Program-made: the position numbers and the translations under genes
Shown here: positions 15,014-24,496 of the stretch, one piece after another
Layout of the letters: each line of letters starts with the position of its first letter
Numbering within the stretch: position 1 is the first letter of the stretch
Assembly: GCA_021162935.1 (NCBI GenBank)
Contig: JAGGXR010000149.1
Span: 1 to 44,980, forward strand
Length of the DNA stretch: 44,980 nucleotides
Source of the DNA: Deltaproteobacteria bacterium
GTDB taxonomy: Bacteria; Myxococcota_A; Polyangia; HGW-17; SLPX01
Direction of reading: 5' to 3'
Notes under the pieces: model-generated
Databases searched by the model: none
What the model was told of the DNA's origin: nothing
The model's input: only the letters and a program-made list of their open reading frames with translations

Positions 15014-16461
15014 CATATCAACTGATCATCTGTGCGGTTCTTCTGGCGCCCCCCTCGACCACACAACCCCGGACGGCCCGGACGCACGAGCAGCAACCAA
15101 CTGCCAACCGCGCTTCGGCCCGGCGCGCCCGAACCGCGCCAGGGCCGGCGCATCGAAAGACCGGGGCAACCGCTACCAGTCGACGGGCGCCAACAGTTGC
15201 TCGGGCCACCAAGCATCTCCACGCGTCCAAAGCGGCGACGGCCACGACGAATTCCTGGGCGATCGTGGTGGCAAGCCCCCATCCGACCAAACGGCAGGTC
15301 CAGCAAGTTGTTGCCCTGTACTCACATCCGAATTTTCGGGGTCTTGGCCAGGCCGTCGGCCCGACGGCCCTGCGCATGGTCCTCGCTGGCGCCCCGTTCA
15401 ACTGGACGATCGCTGAAGCGCGTTCCACCCTCGCCGCCGCCAGGTTGTCCTATGCAACCGTGAAGCTGCAGCAGGCCATCAACCAACTCCGTCGGGTCGA
15501 AAGCCTCTATCTGCGCTACGTGCCTTCGCCTCAGGCAAAAAACGGCCTCCACCAGGTCTGGGCCCTGATGGTCCTTGCCTACCACACTCTCGGAATGTCC
15601 CAAAAAGCCCGGAAGTCCGCCGAAAACCTTGCCCTGCTGGAGCCCACCGGCAACCCAGTTCCCCCCGCCATCTGGAGACAGTATGCGCCGAAGCGCCCGG
15701 CCAGATCGAGACGCACCCTGACCGTCGACGCTCCGGCGAACGCGACGCTCCTCATGGACTTCAAAGCCGTTCAGCCGACCGCTCACCGCGCCGATCGGGC
15801 CACGTGGTCCCTCAAGGTCAGCCGGGGCGGTCACCACATCATGCTGGACGCACCAGGACATGCCCATTTCTATGCGTGGGTGCCCCCGGGGCGAAAGGAC
15901 GCCCAAACCACGGTCGACATGCCGACACGACCAGCCGACTCGTTTGCTGAGCTGAGGGCCTTCTTTTCCTCCCTGTCCCGCAAGAACGCAGGTCTCGATC
16001 CGGCCGCGCTCGAAAGCATCGCGCGACGGACAAGGATTCGCCTTCTGCTCGTAGCCTGGTTCGATGTCCAGGGACTGAAGATCCGAGCCTTCGATAGTCG
16101 TCACAAGCGATACCTAGGTACAACCATCACCCTTAAAGGCACAACCGGCCAAGGGACCCAGACGCGTGCCTGGACGAAGCAGGTGGCCCTCGCCCTCTCG
16201 CCAGTGAAGGCACGGCCTTCACACGTGCCCTTGCCACGAAAGGCTCTGGCAAACAGCACAAAGAAGGCCGCTGGCCAAGAGGCGAAAAGGGCCGCTGAGC
16301 AGCGAAAGCTCAAAGGCCACCACAAACGCAAGCCCCTGTGGAAGCGCTGGTATTTCTGGGTGGCCATCGGGACCGTGGGTATTCTCGCCGGCGTCTTTGC
16401 CTACAAGAACAAGGACAACTCGACCAGCGACGTTGTCCGGGTCCGCGTGCACCGCCCGTGA
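15010..16461 (+). CDS. Exported protein with PEGA-like domain and C-terminal membrane anchor
   Basis: 483 residues. A short signal-like start (MTYQLIICAVLLAPPSTTQ) precedes a Thr/Arg/Ala-rich stretch. Residues about 80-215 form TPR-like helices (AIVVASPHPTKRQVQQVVAL). A PEGA-like beta domain follows (LTVDAPANATLLMDF, LKVSRGGHHIMLDAPGHAHF). Next comes an alpha/beta segment with IARRTRIRLLLVAWFDVQG. A very basic linker (KAAGQEAKRAAEQRKLKGHH) leads to one membrane helix (WYFWVAIGTVGILAGVFAY). No enzymatic motif was seen. The ATG overlaps the stop of hxsB and its own stop overlaps the peptidase start, placing it between a radical SAM maturase and a protease. It could be the modified substrate, a scaffold or a sensor; only one HxS tripeptide (HAS, near residue 73) is present. 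Confidence 0.75.
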   Translation: MTYQLIICAVLLAPPSTTQPRTARTHEQQPTANRASARRARTAPGPAHRKTGATATSRRAPTVARATKHLHASKAATATTNSWAIVVASPHPTKRQVQQVVALYSHPNFRGLGQAVGPTALRMVLAGAPFNWTIAEARSTLAAARLSYATVKLQQAINQLRRVESLYLRYVPSPQAKNGLHQVWALMVLAYHTLGMSQKARKSAENLALLEPTGNPVPPAIWRQYAPKRPARSRRTLTVDAPANATLLMDFKAVQPTAHRADRATWSLKVSRGGHHIMLDAPGHAHFYAWVPPGRKDAQTTVDMPTRPADSFAELRAFFSSLSRKNAGLDPAALESIARRTRIRLLLVAWFDVQGLKIRAFDSRHKRYLGTTITLKGTTGQGTQTRAWTKQVALALSPVKARPSHVPLPRKALANSTKKAAGQEAKRAAEQRKLKGHHKRKPLWKRWYFWVAIGTVGILAGVFAYKNKDNSTSDVVRVRVHRP

Positions 16462-17684
16462 CGATCTCGGCAACCTGTCTCTTCCTCCTCTTCGGCACGA
16501 TCGCGGCCCCACACACACCGCCAACGGCAACGGCTCGGCGACCGAACAGACAAACGACTCACCACGAAGCAACCGTCTCGCGACCGCCCCTTGGCCGCAT
16601 GATCCACATTCCGTACCTGCCGGGCTTTCAGGAACGTTGCACCCGATGGTTCTGCTTTCGCTATCCCGAAGAGCTGTCCTCTGCCGCAGAGGTCCTTGCA
16701 CGAAACAGCCACTGGGTCGTTGCAACCGTCTCGTTTCTGCTGGGAGAAGCACGGCCCAAGACCACGATCGTGGCGCTGAGCAGAACCAGAGTCGAGTTTC
16801 TCGCTCTCATGCCGGCCGGGGTTCGCCTGCCTCGCTGGGCAGCTGCAGTGGCGTTGCCCAGACTCGCCTACATCGCCTTTGCCCCCATCGGGGTCGGCAG
16901 GACGAAGCAATCCCTGGTGCGCCTGTTCATCCACGAGTACTCCCATGTGGTCCTGCGAGTCGCCACGAATCACCATCGCCTGCCAGCCTGGTTCGTCGAA
17001 GGGCTGGCAGAACTCCAGGCCCAACGAGTCCGCATGCCGTCTGCCTACGCCACCGAACCGGAGCTTCCGCTCGACCTCCTGGCCCGTCGTTTTCCCAGAC
17101 GCAGCGACCGAGCTTCGGCCGCCTACTCGCAAAGCAGGGACTTCGTGGCCTATCTCTATGCCGTTGGCACCCCACAGGACTTTCGAAGAATGATCCATTT
17201 GGTGGGCCGAGGAAAAACCTTGCGCCAGGCCGTCCATGTCGTCTATGGAACAGATATCAAGATCCTCGAACGATCATGGAGAGCCTCGTGGCGGTATCGC
17301 AACGTCGTACTGCCCTTATTCACATCGGGCGCTCTCCTGTGGATTCTGGCCAGCATCTTACTGCTGGCCGGCTATCGAAAACGCAGACGACTGCTGGCGA
17401 TGGCGGATATGACTGACACAACCGAAGAACAAGACGTCGAAGAAGAACGAGACGAAAACCTCCTGGACGAAGACCAGGAGACGGAGGAGGAGGAAGAAGA
17501 AGAGCCCCGTGGGCCGCAGTGGGACATTCCTCCTGTCGTGGTTCTCCTGATCGGCCTGGGTCTGACCCTAATGGCGGCGGCTGTGGTACGCCCTATCTGG
17601 CCGAGGGTGCGTTGGTCCACGCTGACCCTTGGCGCGGGAATCCTGACAGCGTTATTCCTTTTATGGTTCTGGCGCCGAAAATGA
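16458..17684 (+). CDS. Membrane-anchored gluzincin metallopeptidase (peptidase MA-like)
   Basis: 408 residues from the GTG at 16458, chosen because GTGA overlaps the previous stop. A hydrophobic N-terminus (ATCLFLLFGTIAA) directs export. The zinc motif is HEYSH (His159, Glu160, His163), with a downstream WFVEGLAE giving the third ligand Glu181, the arrangement of peptidase_MA-type gluzincins. After the catalytic domain come a membrane helix (LFTSGALLWILASILLLAGY), a strongly acidic Glu/Asp-rich linker and two more helices (VVVLLIGLGLTLMAAAVV, LGAGILTALFLLWFW). This is the last gene of the hxsD-hxsB operon, where it may cleave the modified product or the preceding PEGA protein; that is inference. 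It converges on sctN with 26 bp between. Confidence 0.85.
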   Translation: MTISATCLFLLFGTIAAPHTPPTATARRPNRQTTHHEATVSRPPLGRMIHIPYLPGFQERCTRWFCFRYPEELSSAAEVLARNSHWVVATVSFLLGEARPKTTIVALSRTRVEFLALMPAGVRLPRWAAAVALPRLAYIAFAPIGVGRTKQSLVRLFIHEYSHVVLRVATNHHRLPAWFVEGLAELQAQRVRMPSAYATEPELPLDLLARRFPRRSDRASAAYSQSRDFVAYLYAVGTPQDFRRMIHLVGRGKTLRQAVHVVYGTDIKILERSWRASWRYRNVVLPLFTSGALLWILASILLLAGYRKRRRLLAMADMTDTTEEQDVEEERDENLLDEDQETEEEEEEEPRGPQWDIPPVVVLLIGLGLTLMAAAVVRPIWPRVRWSTLTLGAGILTALFLLWFWRRK

Positions 17685-17710
17685 TGCCCCACCAGGCCGA
17701 AGCAATCGCT

Positions 17711-19021
17711 TCATCCAACGAGATCGATGAGGTGCTGCCTGGCTGAATCCAAATCAGAGTCATCGTTTCGGCCCTGACGAAGAAAGTCCATCATGGGCTG
17801 AAGGTTCTTGAGGGCCCTGTCGACTTCCGAGTCGGTCCCGGCCTTATAAGCTCCAAGCGTAATGAGATCCCGATGAGCCTCATAGGCGGCCAGCAGCCGG
17901 CGGAAGGCCCCGGCCGCTCTTCGGTGATCCTCGTCGACCACATGGTCCATGACACGAGAAAGACTGGCAAGGACATCCACGGCGGGATAATGGTTCCGAC
18001 TTGCAAGCTCTCGGCTCAAAATGATGTGCCCGTCCAGGATCCCGCGCACCTCATCGGCGATGGGCTCCTCCATGTCTCCCCCGGCCACCAAGACCGTGTA
18101 GAGGGCCGTGATCGAGCCCGCCTCGGTGGTCCCGGTACGCTCCAGCAACTTCGGCAGGGCCGCAAACACGCTCGGGGGATACCCGCGCCGCGCAGGAGGT
18201 TCGCCAGCGGCCAAGCCAACCTCTCTCTGCGCCCTTGCATACCGAGTGACCGAATCCATGAGAAACAGGACCCGGGCCCCTTGATCGCGGAAGAACTCAG
18301 CAATGGCCGTGGCGACCTCTGCGGATGTCAATCGTACGAGACTCGGCGCATCAGACGTGGCACAAACGACCACGGAACGCGCAAGACCTTCTTGACCGAG
18401 AGGGCCTTCGACGAACTCTCGGACCTCCCTGCCACGCTCGCCGACAAGACAGATCACGTTCAGGTCGGCGCCACTGTGCCGCGCAATCTGCCCAAGGAGC
18501 GTAGATTTGCCCACACCAGATCCGGCAAACAACCCGACGCGCTGCCCCTCACCCACCGTGCACAGGCCGTCGAGTACCCGAACCCCCACCGAAAGAGGTC
18601 GGCTGATCAGCGGTCGTTTCATGGGGTCCGGGGCCACGCGCCGCACAGGCCAGGCCGTCAGCGGCCCAGCCAACGGGCCACGGCCGTCCGCTGGCTGCCC
18701 CAACCCATCGAGCACCCGACCAATCAGACCGCGCCCACAAGAAATGTCGAGCCGCCGCCCCAGGGGCTCCACCACGCTGTCCGGACCAACTCCTTCCGGG
18801 TCCCCGAGGGGAACGAGGAGAACCTGCTCGCCACGGAACCCCACCACCTCGGCACGGAGCGGATCCAAGTCATGACGTTGGACCGAAACGAGATCGCCCA
18901 CTCGAACGCCAGGAATGACGGCTTTGAGCACGAGGCCCACCAACTCGGTGACTCGCCCCTTGGCCCGCACGGTCTGCGCCGTCGCCACCCGCGACAATGC
19001 CCTATCCAACAGGTCGTCCAT
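17711..19021 (-). CDS. sctN: Type III secretion ATPase (SctN/FliI family)
   Basis: 436 residues. Walker A is GSGVGKST (residues 167-174). [20 protein letters not shown] and [20 protein letters not shown] are hallmarks of the FliI/SctN ATPases that power export of type III substrates. It forms a hexamer at the base of an injectisome or flagellar export gate. The adjacent SctL-like stator fits. ATG 19021 was chosen because a GAGGTG box precedes it and the [12 protein letters not shown] start fits the family, unlike the longer upstream reading, which overlaps sctL. No other type III genes lie in the window, so flagellar versus injectisome type cannot be decided from context. The 10-bp gap to sctL suggests one transcript. 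Confidence 0.93.
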   Translation of the reverse strand: MDDLLDRALSRVATAQTVRAKGRVTELVGLVLKAVIPGVRVGDLVSVQRHDLDPLRAEVVGFRGEQVLLVPLGDPEGVGPDSVVEPLGRRLDISCGRGLIGRVLDGLGQPADGRGPLAGPLTAWPVRRVAPDPMKRPLISRPLSVGVRVLDGLCTVGEGQRVGLFAGSGVGKSTLLGQIARHSGADLNVICLVGERGREVREFVEGPLGQEGLARSVVVCATSDAPSLVRLTSAEVATAIAEFFRDQGARVLFLMDSVTRYARAQREVGLAAGEPPARRGYPPSVFAALPKLLERTGTTEAGSITALYTVLVAGGDMEEPIADEVRGILDGHIILSRELASRNHYPAVDVLASLSRVMDHVVDEDHRRAAGAFRRLLAAYEAHRDLITLGAYKAGTDSEVDRALKNLQPMMDFLRQGRNDDSDLDSARQHLIDLVG

Positions 19022-19031
19022 GGCCACCTCT

Positions 19032-19724
19032 CTATGGTTTGTCTTCTTCGAGCAGCGCGCGTTCGAGCGCAGCAAGCTGCGATTCGACCGAGGCATCAAT
19101 CTGCCCCGCCTCGCTGTCCACGAGACAGCCACCTCTCGTAATGGACGGATCTTCGACGAACACCACATCCGCCTGGATTTGCGCCGCCGACAGGAGATCG
19201 CTGCGATGAAGCCGTATCGCCTCCACGTCCTGCGGATGCGCGTGAATCACCAACTTCGAACACCAGGCCACCTGCAACATGGCCCTTGCGGCGACTGAAA
19301 CCACGGCCTCCGGCCTGAGCGCGAGTTCACTGGCAAGAATCTTCTCCGCCATCCTCGTCGCCAACGTCACGAGTTGCTTGGATGACGACGCCTGCAGCCT
19401 GGACGCCTCGACCCGAGCACGAACGAGCACCTCCGTCGCCTGGCCAAGCCCCTCCTCGTAACCCAAGGCGCGAGCCTCGGCTACAACCGCATCCCTGGCA
19501 TATCGCGCCTTGGCCAGAATCTCTTCTGCCTGGTGACCGGCACGCTCTACGATTCGCTGCGCGACCGCCCGTGCGTCTACAACCTGGTAAGAAAGCATCG
19601 CTTCCGGCCTCGAAAGGACACGAGCCCGAATCGACCGACCGCTAGCGGATTCCGACTGGATCGGTGCAGAATTAGATGAGCGCCCGGGCCCCACAGGCCC
19701 TTCTTTGGATCGCCAGGCAGGCAT
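19032..19724 (-). CDS. sctL: Type III secretion stator protein, SctL/FliH family
   Basis: 230 residues from ATG 19724, preceded by GGAGG. After a low-complexity N-terminal 50 residues comes a long Ala/Glu/Arg coiled coil ([19 protein letters not shown], then [13 protein letters not shown]), typical of FliH/YscL and ATP synthase b-delta-like stalks. The C-terminal V-type stator domain includes [20 protein letters not shown] and [13 protein letters not shown], close to YscL/HrpE consensus. It would anchor and restrain the SctN ATPase at the cytoplasmic sorting platform. The gene is divergent from the large lipoprotein gene, with about 240 bp between their starts. Confidence 0.88.
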   Translation of the reverse strand: MPAWRSKEGPVGPGRSSNSAPIQSESASGRSIRARVLSRPEAMLSYQVVDARAVAQRIVERAGHQAEEILAKARYARDAVVAEARALGYEEGLGQATEVLVRARVEASRLQASSSKQLVTLATRMAEKILASELALRPEAVVSVAARAMLQVAWCSKLVIHAHPQDVEAIRLHRSDLLSAAQIQADVVFVEDPSITRGGCLVDSEAGQIDASVESQLAALERALLEEDKP

Positions 19725-19783
19725 GCAAGAGACCTCCTTCACCAAGCACATCAGCGAACCTAGAACCTATCAAAGCGGCGTTC

Positions 19784-19813
19784 TTGACACAAGCCTCATA
19801 AGGAATCTATACT
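19784..19813 (+). promoter_or_regulatory. Sigma70-like promoter of the 867-aa lipoprotein gene
   Basis: TTGACA (19784-19789), 18-nt spacer, TATACT (19808-19813): a near-consensus promoter, the best in the window. The predicted leader of about 150 nt contains a 6-bp inverted repeat, CCCAGG/CCTGGG (19863-19868 and 19886-19891), whose role is unknown. It probably drives the lipoprotein-FHA-lipoprotein series. Confidence 0.75.
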
Positions 19814-19968
19814 CTGCCGAAACATTTTCATATAGCGTTGTCTCAAGATGGTCGGTTCACACCCCAGGAAACGGTGCTTTTCGATCCTGGGAAAAATAGA
19901 AACGATGGAATAATGAGTCCGTTCCTCGAACGTGGCTCAAAAAAACCACCCGTGCAAGGAGCGGTGAA

Positions 19969-22572
19969 ATGAAGAAGGTCTTGACGCTGGCTCTCGCTAC
20001 GGCCGTACTGACAGGCTGCTGGAAGGACCCAGACTCACCTGGCACCTGGCTTTCGCAGTTAAACGACAGCCCGTTCAAGCGGAAAGAGGCGCTGGTCAAC
20101 CTCTATCGAATCCATGAAATGGACAAGGAACTCAGCAAGGACACGGGCAAGACGGGGCGGCGATACAAAAAATTACTGACCAAGTTCCGCAAACAGGTGG
20201 GCCCCGCCCTGGTGAAGGCCTTCGACAAAAAGATCAATAAGCGGTATTCCGCGCCTCAGGCCATTTTGGAACACCTGATCATGTTCAAGGCGGACAATGC
20301 TGCGCCCCTCTTTTTGCGCATCATCCAGGAATACGTCAATGGGGACGTAGAAAAGTACGGCGAGGAGGACGCCCAGGAAGGGCTCGTCGGCAAGGCGGTC
20401 CAGGGGCTCGCGGCGATGGCAAAACGAAAGGCCTGTCCCGAAGAAGCCTTGTCGGCCATCGACAGCCTCATTTCGAAAATCTGCGTGAAACATGCGGCAG
20501 GAAGGGCCTTAGCGGAATCACTGGATCCCCATAGCTTCATTCGAAATGCCGTGGTCAAGGCCATGCCGAAGTTCATCAAGGCCTTTCCGACCAAGCGGCA
20601 CATCATGGGCAAAACCCTCTCGACGGTCCTCGACTACGGATTCGACAAGGGGGAGATTCAGGACCCCATGGTCAACATCTTTGCGGGCCGTTCTCTGGGC
20701 GACGTCGGCGACACCAGACCCCGCAGCATCGAAGCTCTCGTGAAGTGCTTGTTCCGCAAAGGACGTGGCCGTGCCTTCCACCCGTACTGCACCGTGGCTC
20801 TGGCCAAGCTGCCCGATGGACCCGATGGAGAACACCCTGCCGTCGGAGCCCTTCGTCTTCTGTTCCAGGGCGACCCCTGGACCCGTGTCATGGCGGACCT
20901 GAAGAAACACAAAAAGAAGACGGAAAGCGAAGCCCTCAAAAAACAACTCGAGGCGGGCACGGCCATGCCGCAATGCCCGAGCTTCATTCCTCCCAAGTAC
21001 CATTACGTGTGCGACATCTTTTGGATGAGCCGCATCCAAAAATGGGAAGAAAAGGAACCCGGCGTGGTGGAATTGAACTCCATCATCACGCTGAGAGAAA
21101 TCGGCGAGTATGGTCCCAACGGCGGAGTCTACAAAGACATGCTCGCCTTGTACGGCAGCAAACCTTTGGAGAGAAAGTGGTTCGCTCCTCTGGAAAAGAA
21201 AGATCGCTGGCTGCCTGGCGTTCAGATGCAGCGTATGATCATCAAGGGCTACGGGAAAGACATGAACATCCGAATGGAATTCCTGTTCGCCGCTGGCCGC
21301 ACGGGCGCCGTCACCGTCGTGCCCGCCCTCAAGCAAGAATTTATCCGTAGCCTGGCCTGGACTGAGGATCCGGGCAGCATGGTCAAAGCGGCTGAGGCCA
21401 TTTCCCGCTCTCCTTACGACGAAACCATGGTCAGAACCCTGATCACGAAGATCAAAACAGCCCAGACCTGGATTGGCCATGCCTTCAAGTATCGGATGTT
21501 CAAGCATGCAGGCTGGGGCAAGGCCAAGAAGCAATGTGTCGAGGCGGACGCCGAGTTGAACAAGCAATGGACCGAATGCATGAACGGCGGAAACACCGAC
21601 GAAAAGTGCTTCATGAAATTCCGCGCCAAGTATTGGCTCCCAGAAATCAAAAAGCTCGTCGGTTACTTCAAGCCGAACGACGTGAAGGACTACCTCAACC
21701 CCATCTGCGCCAAGGACATGCCGGTGCGCAAGGAACCCGCCTGTAAGCAGTCCCTGACCGCCGAAGACAAACGACATGGCGTGCCGAAGTGCGGCGAATG
21801 GGGCCCCTGCACAGCTGAAAACTTCTACACCTGTCTTGATGGCGATCAGGAATTGCGGATTCAATACGCAGAAGAGGCCACGCGAGCAGCAACCCCCAAG
21901 GAAGCCCAGCTCATCATGAACCTCACACCGGAGGATCTGCTCCGCCCGTCCACCAAGAAGCTGAAGGACCTTCCCGTAAAGGTCGAAGGCAACGAGATCA
22001 AAACGAGCAGCTATTATGACCCGTCCGACAGCGATCTCATCAAGCATCCGTACTCCATTCTGCCAAAGGACCTGATGGCGGCACGTCACCGTAAGGCGGT
22101 GGAGACCGTGTCCACCCGGCTTTGTCAAATCCGACGGCGCATTCAGGTAGTAAACGACTGCAAGTACGACATCGGCTGCTACATCTCGGTCCTCACCGGG
22201 AAAAAGAAATACACCCTGCGGGACTGCGCCAAAAAGGGACATCCCGTGCTCCCAACCAAAAAGGCAGACTGGCGGCAGAAAGAAAAAGCGGCTCTCATGC
22301 TGGCGAGCCTGGCAAAGAAGAATCGCCGAGTTGATGCTGTGCGCGCTCTGTGTGCTGCGTATTCTGATGCCACGGTGTCGGTCAGAAAGGCCATCCTGCT
22401 CGCACTCGATCGGATCGCCGACCGTCGTGATGCCGACAAGCCCGACATGGGAAAGAAACTCCTGGACGTGATCGAGAGTGAAACCTCGCGCCGAGTCAAG
22501 GGTGTCTGGCAGATCAACCGAGACGCGCGATCCTGCGTGGGCCGGATGAAGCGGCGCAAACCTCAGACCTAG
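19969..22572 (+). CDS. Large HEAT-repeat-like lipoprotein, 867 aa
   Basis: The start MKKVLTLALATAVLTGCWK is a lipoprotein signal with Cys17 as the lipidation site; AAGGAG lies 8 bases before the ATG. The rest is almost all helical, with repeating helix pairs such as FIRNAVVKAMPKFIKAF, FAGRSLGDVGDTRPRSIEAL and EKAALMLASLAKKNRRVDAV, resembling HEAT/ARM repeats. It contains many cysteines, often spaced in pairs, which suits disulfides in an oxidising periplasm. Residues 731-738 form CKYDIGCY, a CxxDxxCY motif also found in the lipoprotein two genes downstream. Lysine content is high and codon use is less GC-rich than neighbours. Function unknown; a protein-binding scaffold on the outer membrane is a reasonable guess. 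Confidence 0.8.
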   Translation: MKKVLTLALATAVLTGCWKDPDSPGTWLSQLNDSPFKRKEALVNLYRIHEMDKELSKDTGKTGRRYKKLLTKFRKQVGPALVKAFDKKINKRYSAPQAILEHLIMFKADNAAPLFLRIIQEYVNGDVEKYGEEDAQEGLVGKAVQGLAAMAKRKACPEEALSAIDSLISKICVKHAAGRALAESLDPHSFIRNAVVKAMPKFIKAFPTKRHIMGKTLSTVLDYGFDKGEIQDPMVNIFAGRSLGDVGDTRPRSIEALVKCLFRKGRGRAFHPYCTVALAKLPDGPDGEHPAVGALRLLFQGDPWTRVMADLKKHKKKTESEALKKQLEAGTAMPQCPSFIPPKYHYVCDIFWMSRIQKWEEKEPGVVELNSIITLREIGEYGPNGGVYKDMLALYGSKPLERKWFAPLEKKDRWLPGVQMQRMIIKGYGKDMNIRMEFLFAAGRTGAVTVVPALKQEFIRSLAWTEDPGSMVKAAEAISRSPYDETMVRTLITKIKTAQTWIGHAFKYRMFKHAGWGKAKKQCVEADAELNKQWTECMNGGNTDEKCFMKFRAKYWLPEIKKLVGYFKPNDVKDYLNPICAKDMPVRKEPACKQSLTAEDKRHGVPKCGEWGPCTAENFYTCLDGDQELRIQYAEEATRAATPKEAQLIMNLTPEDLLRPSTKKLKDLPVKVEGNEIKTSSYYDPSDSDLIKHPYSILPKDLMAARHRKAVETVSTRLCQIRRRIQVVNDCKYDIGCYISVLTGKKKYTLRDCAKKGHPVLPTKKADWRQKEKAALMLASLAKKNRRVDAVRALCAAYSDATVSVRKAILLALDRIADRRDADKPDMGKKLLDVIESETSRRVKGVWQINRDARSCVGRMKRRKPQT

Positions 22573-22591
22573 AGACCAAGCACCCTCGTCT

Positions 22592-24496
22592 ATGATCATC
22601 CTGGAAGTCATTCAAGGCACACAACAGGGGGCTCGCTTCGAGTTGGACGCCCCGCGTTTCACCATTGGCAGAAGCCCCTCGTGCCAAGTGCGCCTCCAGG
22701 ACTACCACCTGTCTGGCGAGCATCTCGAACTCTCCTGCCAAGAAGGCCAGTACGTCGCCCGTGACCTCCGCTCCACGAACGGAACGATGATCGTCCGAGG
22801 AACGAAGCGGATCGTGCTTCAGGGACCGGACGGCTGGGAACATCCCGTCGAAAACGGCGATCGCTTTCTCCTAGGTGACCCTTCCGCGCCGGTGATCCTG
22901 AGTTGCACCATCGAAGAGGATTCCACAGAACCCCTTGCGCGGGTCGTGGCAAGCAAATCCCGCGAGGAACTGTCCGAACTCCAAAGCCATCTCGACCAGG
23001 CGCCCTCTGACCTGGCCGCGGTGTATCGCGCAACGACCGCTCTCGGAAAAGCCGGACTCGACCTGAACGCGGTGCTCGCCACTGTTGCGGAACAGGTTCT
23101 GCAACTCTTGCCCCGAGCCACCCATGTCACCATCCTGCTCGCCGATGAATCCGGTGAGCGTTTCAGCGCCGTCTTGGCGCGATCACGGCATGAAACCGCT
23201 GGCAACGTACCCATTTCCCGGGCTGTGCTGCGTCGCACGCTTGCGGATCGGACCGCCGTGCTCGTTGCAAACGCAGCCAGAGAACTGGAAGGCAGTGAAA
23301 GCATCATGGCCGCCCACATCATGTCGTCCATGGGCGTTCCTTTGTGGAAAGGCGATGGAATCCGAGGGATTTTGCAGGTCGACAACCGAGATCGAAGCGG
23401 CATCTTCCGAGAACGCGATCTCGAATTGTTGGCCATCCTTTCTTCTCAGGCGGGTCTTGCCATCGAAAACGCCCGTCTCTACGACCGACTGGCCACAGCA
23501 GAGGTCCAGGCCCGCTCGGAAGCCGAGTATTTCAAGGAGCGCACGAGCAAGCCGTCTTTTGCAGACATCATCGGCGTAAGTGCCGCCATGAAGGCCGTCT
23601 TCTCTCAGTTGACCAAGGTGATCGACACACGCGCCACGATCCACATCGAAGGAGAGACCGGAACAGGCAAAGAACTCGTGGCCAGAGCCATCCACTACGA
23701 AGGCAACAGAAAAAAGAAACTCTTCGTGGCGGCCAACTGTGCATCCTTGCCGGAAAACCTGCTCGAGAGTGAGCTTTTTGGGCACCTCAAAGGGTCGTTT
23801 ACTGGCGCGGATCATGACAAGAAGGGGCTCTTTGAAGTGGCCGGCGGCGGCACTCTGTTGCTGGACGAAATCGCGGAAATGAGTCCCGTCCTCCAGGCTC
23901 GGCTGCTGCGCGTTCTCCAAGAGGGAGAAATTCGTCCGGTGGGATCGTCTCGAACCAAAAAGGTCGACGTGCGGATCATCAGCGCCACGAACAAAACCCT
24001 CGACGACGAAGTCAAGGCCGGCCGGTTCCGAGAAGACCTATTCTACCGGCTCCACGTCTTCCCGGTCCGCCTTCCTTCGCTGCGCGAACGACGGGACGAC
24101 ATTCCTATGCTGGCCCGACACTTCATGACTAAGTACTGCCAGGAAATGGACAAGTACGTGGCCGGATTCTCTCAGGAGACCATGGACCTGTTGGTCGCCT
24201 ACCGCTGGCCGGGGAACGTTCGAGAGCTCGAGCATGAGGTGCAGCGCTTGGTCATCCAATGCGACCCAGGCTCATTCGTCCAACCCGCCGACCTCGCACC
24301 TCAAATTCAGGCCCTCACCGGCGGTGTCGCAACGCGGCCAACCGATGGGACGCTCAAGGAACGCGTCGAACAGGTCGAGCGATCGATCCTACGGGAGGCC
24401 TTGGCCGCCAATGGGAACAACAAGACAAAAACTGCAAAATCTTTGGGAATCACACGAGAGGGCCTCCATAAGAAGCTTGCCAAGTACGGCATGTAA
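22592..24496 (+). CDS. FHA-GAF-sigma54-dependent transcriptional activator
   Basis: 634 residues. FHA domain at about residues 5-95 (FTIGRSPSCQVRLQDYHLSG, then STNGT), which binds phosphothreonine. GAF domain at about 140-300. Sigma54 AAA+ domain at about 325-555: Walker A GETGTGKE (about 354), the sigma54-contacting loop as GSFTGA (about 401, a one-residue variant of GAFTGA) and GGGTLLLDEIAEM. Fis-type helix-turn-helix at the C-terminus (NNKTKTAKSLGITREGLHKK). FHA-bearing enhancer-binding proteins are common in myxobacteria, where Ser/Thr kinases provide the phosphorylated partner; the window has two such kinases, though a link is inference. It lies 19 bp after the lipoprotein gene. Confidence 0.95.
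   Translation: MIILEVIQGTQQGARFELDAPRFTIGRSPSCQVRLQDYHLSGEHLELSCQEGQYVARDLRSTNGTMIVRGTKRIVLQGPDGWEHPVENGDRFLLGDPSAPVILSCTIEEDSTEPLARVVASKSREELSELQSHLDQAPSDLAAVYRATTALGKAGLDLNAVLATVAEQVLQLLPRATHVTILLADESGERFSAVLARSRHETAGNVPISRAVLRRTLADRTAVLVANAARELEGSESIMAAHIMSSMGVPLWKGDGIRGILQVDNRDRSGIFRERDLELLAILSSQAGLAIENARLYDRLATAEVQARSEAEYFKERTSKPSFADIIGVSAAMKAVFSQLTKVIDTRATIHIEGETGTGKELVARAIHYEGNRKKKLFVAANCASLPENLLESELFGHLKGSFTGADHDKKGLFEVAGGGTLLLDEIAEMSPVLQARLLRVLQEGEIRPVGSSRTKKVDVRIISATNKTLDDEVKAGRFREDLFYRLHVFPVRLPSLRERRDDIPMLARHFMTKYCQEMDKYVAGFSQETMDLLVAYRWPGNVRELEHEVQRLVIQCDPGSFVQPADLAPQIQALTGGVATRPTDGTLKERVEQVERSILREALAANGNNKTKTAKSLGITREGLHKKLAKYGM

Noticed and set aside
15010-16461. PEGA-like protein as an HxsA equivalent
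   Set aside because: It contains only one His-Xaa-Ser tripeptide and no repeat block, so it cannot be called HxsA; a substrate role is kept only as a possibility.
20518-22611. Long open frame of 697 codons on the minus strand
   Set aside because: It is antisense to the 867-aa lipoprotein, which has a signal peptide, ribosome-binding site and promoter; the minus reading shows no domain and is His/Gly/Val-rich as expected from complementing lysine-rich codons.
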